Assembly: GCF_032362555.1 (NCBI RefSeq)
Contig: NC_083512.1
Coordinates: 8,296,001 to 8,360,000 of the forward strand
Reading direction: 5' to 3'
DNA length: 64,000 nucleotides
Source of the DNA: Amyelois transitella
Lineage: Eukaryota; Arthropoda; Insecta; Lepidoptera; Pyralidae
Shown here: one piece after another, positions 58,201-64,000 of the stretch
How the letters are laid out: each line of letters opens with the position of its first letter
Numbering within the stretch: the stretch's first letter is position 1
Translations under genes and position numbers: made by a program
Notes under the pieces: generated by a model
The model's database searches: none
What the model was told of the DNA's origin: nothing
The model's input: only the letters and a program-made list of their open reading frames with translations

Positions 58201-61200
58201 TACTTAACTAAGCTCAAAGTTAATTATTCAACAAACAAAATTTCACAAGTTAATTCACAGGGCATCACTTGCATGTTACATTTGTCGCAGCACATAAATA
58301 TTGGTTCGCCATGACAATAAGGGGTACATTTTTATTTTAAGGTGCCGTAGTTAACATGAAAATCTAGATAGCTCGGGTACCTTGTAATTAAGAGTTAACT
58401 GTCTCATCTCTGCGTGTTCCCAGAAGCGCCTTCGGCCACTATTACTACTACGAGATAACTGTGATGCGATTATAACGTGTGGCCCGTCACGCACTATTTT
58501 ATCTCAGTACGCGGGAAAAAGCCAATGAAATATCTTCAATTTTATGGTTCGTAATGATGACATTGCAATCATATGAAGGTTGTACCCGTATACCCTCAGA
58601 GATTGCTAATATCGGAATGTTAATTGTATGGGTCGCTGTTGATTTTCCGTAGGTCAGGATTTTTTTCATTAGTTTCTATTTACATCTTTAAAGATACGCA
58701 TTATTATGCAGGATCACTAGTTATTATTATCTTTTTTTATTACGATAGCGTTAATATCGTATCAACTTTCGAACGTCTACAGCTGAACATAGGCCTCATC
58801 GAATGACTTCCACCTCGCGCTGCTGAAGGCGGCTTACATTAATCGTTTCTCCGCGGACTTTACCAGCCCCCGTAAAATGGTTTGCGCGAAAATATATCGC
58901 TGTCCTGTTACGTCCTCATAAAAAGCGAAAAAGCGATTGTTTAACGCTCGAAACGGCGTCGTGCTTGCCTTGCTTACTAAATAACTCGCGTTTATTTTCC
59001 TTGTCAGTTTCTCGCAGCGAGCTCATTTTTAATAAACCAAAGATTATTTTAAATATGGTTTAAATTTAATAAAAAAATATGTATTTTATTATTTTTAAAT
59101 TCTATTTAATACATAGGTACCTAAGTAATATATTATTTACTGGAGTTTCTTGAACTTTTACAGATAGGTTACAGATTTAAAATATTTATATGCCTGTGAG
59201 ATAGGTAATTATCACGGGGTAGGAAGGGACAATTACACGTTTAGCTAGATGGCTTAATGATGGAATAGAGATAAGGATCTGGCTAGGATAGAATCCTAGC
59301 CAATCTAAAATTGATAATCCTTATTAAGGTAATACTCATAGGTATAATGTTTACTATATAATAATATAATGTTTATAAACGGAACCTTGACCTCGTTCAA
59401 CCTTGCACTTGGGTGTTTTTATGCTTGTAACTGCCTGTTAAATGGAATGCAATTTATAAAACTCCTACATCTTGTTTCAGGCGCTAACAAACACACAATA
59501 GGACAGTCTTTGTCACGTCATAATTAGCAAATTAATAAGCATTTGTATTGAAGATTGGTATAAATGAGAGTGTCGAGCCTTGTTACGTGGATGGAATTGG
59601 AAACAAGATCGTAAATTAAAATACCTATTGCATTATATTTAAAGTAGATCGTACGATTAGTAAAATATATGAGTAGGTATAATGTTCATCGTTTATGATT
59701 TCGACAGCAAATAAATTAAATACTTCCTAGTTAAGCAAGTTATGAGCTTGGAAATTGTGATGAATTCTACAAGTTGCATAAATCCGCCCAAGTACTTTTA
59801 GCTGAATCGACATTTCCGACATTTCCGAGTTGTAAGTTTAGTCAATTTCACATCCTCCTTGCGCTTGGTCCAGTTAGATGTTATCCCTAGAGAGGAACCT
59901 TGATGACTCCTAAGACCCGATCCTTAACTTTTCACCCATCAAATGCAAATAATTCCAGCCCAATTTAAGACTTTAGGCGGGCAAGCAATACTTGTCATTA
60001 TCTCAAATTTTTAGTAAGTCATCCAGCTTTCATCCAGGGCCTTTGTTCCTGTCTACCCCATAAAGGACAAAGACGTGCCATGTGTGTGCAATTAAAGAAT
60101 ATTTAGAGCTCGATGGTGGCATGACTAATACTAATTTGAAGACTTGCTATATGTCTATATAGCAAGTCTTGATATTTGTTCATTGTATTTTAAAGACTTG
60201 ATAAAGACTCTGACTACCTAGCTGACATAATTTCAACAACCTGCTAAGTCTATAAATTTGATAAATAAATGATAACTTCATAGTCAGTGGGTTTAGCCCA
60301 CCTCTTATGTTTATTTCACAAGTATTTGATACCGATTCTGGCCTGTCAGTTACTGTTTATCTTATTTAGTAAGGAAAATAATATTATTAGAATAGATAAA
60401 TATCTACCTATATTTTTATTTATAAAGTAAAGTGGATTTTTAAGTTTATGTCTATACATTGAATAAGAAATCATCGGAAAACCAATAGTGACACTGAGAA
60501 TCCATAATCTCAATAGACGATAATACTCTTCACCAAAAGTTGATGACATCACTTTCGGGTGCCTTAGGGTTTGTTGACACGAGATGCAATGCAGCGGATA
60601 TGTGGTTGCAATAATAATGAATTAGCGTATACCTATTATAATTACGCATCTCGAGACGCGCCTCGTTTTGGAAAAGTCTCTCTCATCTCTACGTGAAGGT
60701 TGCACCCTCCGCAGAAGTGTTTCGGTGTCTGGAGCCCACCTCCCTACTTTTCTCTCTCCATTTGGTCCGGTTTTTAGCGTCCTCGGATTTCAGTCCATTG
60801 ATAAAGTTTTGGAAAAGTAACACTAACTTTATGTTTTTATCGTTGTCTGATATAGAAAAAATCCTCAAATGGCCGAAGGTCAGTTCAAATGTTTAAATAA
60901 ATTAATCATCTTTATATGGTATGTTTGCAATAATAGATGCACTCGTCATATTTACGTTTCAGAAGTGTCTTCTACTTGAGTAACGATCCATTGTTTCTTG
61001 ACCGAATAAGGATGCTAAATTATGAATTATAGCGTGAAAGAGATTGCAAGAACAATAAAATTTTCGTCCCCTTAGCAAGATAAGCTAAAGGGGTTTATTT
61101 TTACCCGCAGACTAAAAACAGAGTGGTTCAATTTCAAGTCTGTAGCAGCAACGAATATAATTTTTTAACAGTTTTCATGGCTTGACAATAGAAATATAGG

Positions 61201-62830
61201 TTTCAAAAAACACAGTACCTATTTATTTATTCTATAAACTTGGCATTCTTCTTGTAGGCAATGCGTTAGGAACCTGTCACTTTGAATTTCATTGACCCAT
61301 ACATCTGAACTGGCCTTTCGGTATTGTTTAGACTGTCGGCTGTGTCTACCCCGCAGGGGATAAATACGCGATAATATGTATGTATTACATAATTTAATTT
61401 GCAAAAATGAAAAACACTACAACATTACGTATAGTCAATTGCTAAGTGTATTAATTGAAATAAAAAAGAATTAAATCATTAAGTTAGACGTACAGCCCAT
61501 AAAAAATTTTGTTTTACTTGTAAGGTGTTGATATGAGGAAGTTCATAGTTAGGACCGATTAGGAATCGGAAACATCCTTGCTAAGGTGTGTTACGGTCAG
61601 TAGGTAAACGTCTTATCACATGCTTGTCGGGCCTGTGTCTATGCGTACCTATACGACAATGTTACACTACATAGGTATTAATCAAAAAATTAAGACTGCG
61701 TATGAGATTGTTATATTGCATAGGTATTAATCACAAAAAAGTTTGTTGAAAACTTTTAACTTGAATTTGTAGTAGGTAGTAAGCAGTTAGCTACAAAATA
61801 TTGCATGATGAACAATGGGTTACTTTAAAAAATCAGCAAATTAACTACTACCTACCATATGAATACCTATAAGTATGTATATCATGCCTTATTCCCGCAG
61901 CAGGCTGATACTACATCTTTCCACTTTCTGTAAATTTTCATTTCATGCATACATTTTTGCTCATCCAAGTTTATTGGCTCAGGGTACTGTCAATCTGAAC
62001 TTTACCATATTTTTGCAAAATAAATATTTCACTTTCTATATTTATCGGAAAAATTATTGCACAATATGTCCAAACCAAAGTTCAAACTACTCATTCTCTC
62101 TATAAATCTAAAACTTTTGTGCTTACCTCAATTACTTAAATATACATATTACTTAGCTTCCGGTTAAACTGCCAAAGCATACTGACATGACGAAATTAAG
62201 AATGTAAAGAAATTATGAAAGTACCTACATTCTATGGAAATTAAAAGAAATTCAAATGTCTGGTCTCCAAAACAAGAATTTGATTATGAGAGACTTAAAT
62301 AGGGCTGCGACAATCGTTTTAAAAGCCTTTTTTTATCGCAAGCTTCTTCTATTATAAATATAGTTATTACTTGTCTTAACTGTAGTACTATCTTATTAAG
62401 ACATGCTGTAATAAAAATTTAGAAGAAAAATATTTGTCGAGCAAAATAAATATGAATGACAGGCGTGTAGCTACCGTTTCCAAAGCATGGCAATTGTACG
62501 TACAATATCTTTTGTTTGAATACTAAGTCATACGCCTGGAGATTTTTGGTGTTTTTGCATTAAATCACTAGTTTAGTGTGATTAATTGAACCAAAGTTTT
62601 AACAAAACATTGTTTTTTTTTTGGGTGCTATAATTAGGACGGTAGTTACAAATTAAACTGACAGGAATTATAAAACTAAGAAGTGTGACAAAAACAAAAT
62701 CACTTTGAAATTTCAACATGCATTCCCATTGCATCGTGAGTTATATTTTTCTTTAAAAACTAACTTATAAATTAAGTATTAATTTTTATAAATTAATTTC
62801 ATAATTACCAACAAAAATACACTTACCCAT
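49299..62830 (-). CDS. SV2-like major facilitator superfamily transporter
   Basis: Eleven coding exons in transcript order: 62827-62830, 55850-55903, 54545-54706, 53843-54005, 52751-52872, 52157-52398, 51665-51870, 50814-51085, 50338-50497, 49684-49811 and 49299-49354. Phases agree throughout and give 522 aa. The start MGLDFLEHGADFENAISAAG is typical of the large insect 'synaptic vesicle glycoprotein 2-like' group. The first half holds helix 1 (FGRFHFCLLAVTGLIY) and the MFS signature GCLADTKGRK at residues 83-92. A basic cytosolic loop (SVRSLSMRKKKDLKRLF) follows the sixth helix. Between helices 7 and 8 lies an extracellular or luminal loop with cysteines (CTVAEYKV...DPFDCMK), as in SV2. The substrate is unknown. 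The first coding exon is only ATGG, then GTAAGT. Confidence 0.93.
52886..53085 (+). mobile_element. short non-autonomous Helitron-like element
   Basis: Starts TCTTATATATAAAATTCTCG and ends GGGACAGCTAA, preceded by a GGCAAA/TTTGCC hairpin 11 bases from the end. It lies between a host A and T. TC start, 3' hairpin, CTRR end and AT target are the Helitron hallmarks. It is in the SV2-like gene, 13 bases from exon 52751-52872. Confidence 0.75.
53140..53345 (+). repeat. dispersed repeat ('CTAACCCGTATTGGATCA' family)
   Basis: Best copy of the family, with CTCTGGAGAGGAGCCCGGG, GGATCCTGGATTGGGTGAAT, CACGAAGCGACTCCTG and CCTAACCCGTATTGGATCAT. It abuts the Helitron-like element. No TSD was identified. 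Family identity unknown. Confidence 0.6.
54305..54460 (+). mobile_element. SINE copy in SV2-like intron, (TATG)n-tailed family
   Basis: From AAACTTGGGATTCTCTTAGG to ATAAATACGTCATTG. 5'-truncated and mutated in the tail third. Confidence 0.7.
55252..55414 (+). mobile_element. decayed Helitron-like element
   Basis: Shares GGCTTGACCGATTCTCATGA, GTCTGAGAATCGGCCAACAT and AACAACGTTTGCCGGGTCAG with 52886-53085. The 5' end is diverged and the end reads TTAG. Confidence 0.65.
55677..55824 (+). mobile_element. SINE copy in SV2-like intron 1, near exon 2
   Basis: From ACTTGGGATTCTTCTTTAAG to GATAAAAACCTGATTG. (TATG)n-tailed family, 5'-truncated, 25 bases from the donor of exon 55850-55903. Confidence 0.7.
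56230..56345 (+). repeat. dispersed repeat fragment ('TATTGGATAGATCGTGG')
   Basis: CCCCTAAACCGTATTGGATA and GGTTACATATCAACTTGCAG match the family at 53140-53345 with decay. Confidence 0.45.
56719..57161 (+). mobile_element. Helitron-like element split by an LTR-like insert
   Basis: Starts TCTTATATAAAAATTCTCGT and ends in TTAG after the GGCAAA/TTTGCC hairpin. The halves 56719-56810 and 57023-57161 together match the element at 52886-53085. It carries 20-odd more bases at the left (CACAATGTTCGTTCCCGTAT), making it the fuller version of the family. Confidence 0.75.
56811..57022. mobile_element. 212-base insert with TG..CA ends, possible solo LTR
   Basis: Starts TGTGGCG and ends CGCTACA; the ends are imperfect inverted repeats (6 of 7). 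TTGA flanks both sides (56807-56810 and 57023-57026), a 4-base target duplication. TG...CA ends, a short duplication and size fit a solo LTR. Read on the minus strand it has GTATATATG about 100 bases in, as a TATA box would be. A small DNA transposon is the alternative. Confidence 0.55.
58772..58880 (+). repeat. retroelement-like fragment
   Basis: CTACAGCTGAACATAGGCCT and AATGACTTCCACC resemble the 3' region of a LINE type common in Lepidoptera. Short and without coding sequence. Confidence 0.4.
59281..59301. repeat. short perfect hairpin
   Basis: GGCTAGGAT and its complement around a 3-base loop. Probably of no function. Confidence 0.6.
59985..60085 (+). mobile_element. decayed SINE tail fragment
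   Basis: AAGTCATCCAGCTTTCATCC, GTCTACCCCATAAAGGACAA and AGACGTGCC match the 3' third of the (TATG)n-tailed family. Confidence 0.5.
60139..60170. repeat. 14-bp perfect hairpin with 4-base loop
   Basis: AAGACTTGCTATAT at 60139-60152, loop GTCT, then the exact complement to 60170. It lies in the SV2-like first intron. Confidence 0.9.
60700..60830 (-). pseudogene. possible LINE reverse transcriptase C-terminal remnant
   Basis: Read on the minus strand, the stretch codes a peptide with EDAKNRTKWREKSREVGSR. This resembles the C-terminal tail seen in some lepidopteran LINE polymerases. Very short; recognition from memory only. Confidence 0.3.
61231..61385 (+). mobile_element. SINE copy, (TATG)n-tailed family
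   Basis: From AACTTGGCATTCTTCTTGTA to CTACCCCGCAGGGGATAAAT and ATATGTATGTATT. 5'-truncated. Confidence 0.7.
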
Positions 62831-63060
62831 TTTGTCAAATTCACTCTTACACTTTTATACAAAAAAGAATCCCGCTTTGAGATCACGTTATGAGATATGA
62901 GCGGACACTTTACCGTGACATCGTCACCCTACAAGCAACACTAGATGCGCATACGCAACGCGTCGCGGGCGCGGCCTCAAGGATCTGCTGCCTACTGAGG
63001 CTTCAGCGCGAATGCCGGATGACTACCAACTCTCACTGAGGACTCCTTCGGTTGCAGATA
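62831..63060 (-). promoter_or_regulatory. 5' UTR and candidate promoter of the SV2-like gene
   Basis: Upstream of the start codon, a CpG-rich stretch (GCGCATACGCAACGCGTCGC, about 62946-62965) stands out from AT-rich surroundings. TSS and 5' UTR introns are not determinable. Confidence 0.4.
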
Positions 63061-63609
63061 ACGTTCGCGATCACTCATCTCGCGTTATCTTGTGACCATC
63101 GATCTCTGACAAGTCCTGATTAAATTTATATAATGCTTACGTAAACTCATTAACATAGTACTTCAGGTTTCATTGCCGAGGGTAAACAATTGTGCTTCAA
63201 TGGCTCGTTGAACTAAGGCTTTTTTGTCCATTACGGCACGAGATACTTACATAATATATTAGAATATGAACACCAGTTTAAATGATTTGATTAAATTAAC
63301 ATATTTAAAGATGCATACGCTTCGAAAATGTTTTTGTTGTGCATAGATAAAAAAAATGAGATAAAACTGCTAAGCATAATTATTACATAAGATTTGCGAA
63401 AGATATAAGCGTCAGCTTTTACGATAAGCTTGGCATTGAACTTACTACACCCCGATCATCGTAATTAAATATTTACATGAAGCAGTAACTCTTAGTTCTT
63501 CTAAGATTATAAAATGAACGCTAAATGTTTATTTCTTCTCATTTCCGCAAAGTTGTTGTGTTTCCAGTTTAAATAGAAAATGTCAGGTTTTGTGATATTG
63601 TGTATGTAT
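63061..63609. other. intergenic, nothing recognised
   Basis: AT-rich sequence upstream of the SV2-like gene with no exon or repeat seen. Confidence 0.45.
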
Positions 63610-63830
63610 GTAAATATCTCTTTCCAATGGATGTCGTAAAAGGCGACTAAGGGATAGGGTTTTAAACTTGGGTTTCTTTTTTTAGGCGATGGGCTAGCAA
63701 CCTATCACTAGTTTTTATCTCAATTCTATCATTAGGCCTAACAGCTAAACGAGGCCTTTCATCATATAAGACTTCTGGCTCTGTCTACCCCGCAAGGGAT
63801 ATAGACGTGATTATATGAATGAATGTAAAC
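63610..63830 (+). mobile_element. SINE copy, (TATG)n-tailed family
   Basis: CTCTTTCCAATGGATGTCGT, AAAGGCGACTAAGGGATAGG, CTACCCCGCAAGGGATATAG and ATATGAATGAATG run in order. Only the outermost head is missing, so this is one of the longest copies. Confidence 0.8.
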
Positions 63831-64000
63831 ACAGCCATTTATGTTGTTTACATACATTTGGGTCCTATGATCATACATTTAGGTATATAATAGTATGCAC
63901 TGCACGTGCATTTCGTTGGTCGTCTTTAACGTGTTTGCTGTTCAGTAGGTCAAGGGTTTGTGAAGATAGTACTGCATGGGGGAGTAAGGACGTGTTTTAT

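Larger units (their letters stand above)
55904..62826 (-). other. 6.9 kb first intron of the SV2-like gene
   Basis: Contains only mobile elements and unmarked AT-rich DNA. The largest stretches without features are 57162-58771, 58881-59980, 60171-60699 and 61386-62826. No open frame in it looks like a host gene. Confidence 0.6.

Noticed and set aside
61875-62105. 76-codon plus-strand frame in SV2-like intron 1
   Set aside because: Low-complexity hydrophobic translation of AT-rich DNA with no domain or partner exons.
1-64000. CRISPR array, operon or phage structure
   Set aside because: None present. The only regular direct repeat array is the 170-base exon duplication, and the genes are intron-split eukaryotic genes.

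Overview
The window is nuclear DNA of an insect, almost certainly a moth or butterfly. It is AT-rich, its genes are split by short GT-AG introns, and it carries repeat families typical of Lepidoptera: tRNA-derived SINEs, a second SINE family with a (TATG)n tail, Helitron-like elements, and CR1/jockey-type LINEs. There is no sign of a prokaryotic, viral or organellar origin. All exon models below were built by hand from the sequence. They rest on open phase, GT/AG junctions and protein family resemblance, and no database search was run.

Layout from left to right. Positions 1-3920 hold repeats, a CpG-rich patch and two doubtful minus-strand exons of a gene that may run off the left edge. Positions 3921-8650 hold an apparently intact non-LTR retrotransposon on the minus strand. 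A plus-strand cluster follows: a NATD1-like small acetyltransferase (8815-9490), then TTC21B/IFT139 (9493-17379, 11 exons, 1314 aa), with only 2 bases between the two reading frames. Converging on it is the minus-strand V-ATPase 116 kDa subunit a gene (17970-27725, 14 coding exons, 843 aa), which has a long 5' UTR intron reaching to about 36.6 kb. Next come the minus-strand thiamine pyrophosphokinase gene (40432-43661) and, head to head with it, the plus-strand ESCRT-III gene CHMP5 (44428-47415). Last is a minus-strand SV2-like MFS transporter (49299-62830, 11 coding exons, 522 aa) with a 6.9 kb first intron and a first coding exon of only four bases.

The genes are mostly unrelated housekeeping functions: ciliary transport, proton pumping, thiamine cofactor synthesis, endosomal sorting and membrane transport. 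The two notable arrangements are the NATD1-TTC21B pair, which share one genomic exon and look bicistronic, and the TPK1/CHMP5 pair, which share a short bidirectional promoter interval.

The most unusual sequence is inside the V-ATPase gene. Part of the second coding exon, with its 5' splice site, has been copied in tandem at an exact 170-base period. Beside the array is a diverged relative whose best-conserved block differs from the true exon only at silent positions. Other points of interest are a SINE inserted in a SINE with a 13-base target duplication, an LTR-like element inserted in a Helitron-like element, several near-perfect hairpins, and a duplicated stop-codon region in CHMP5. I did not find a self-contained new biological system. 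The bicistronic pair and the exon array are the best candidates for new biology.
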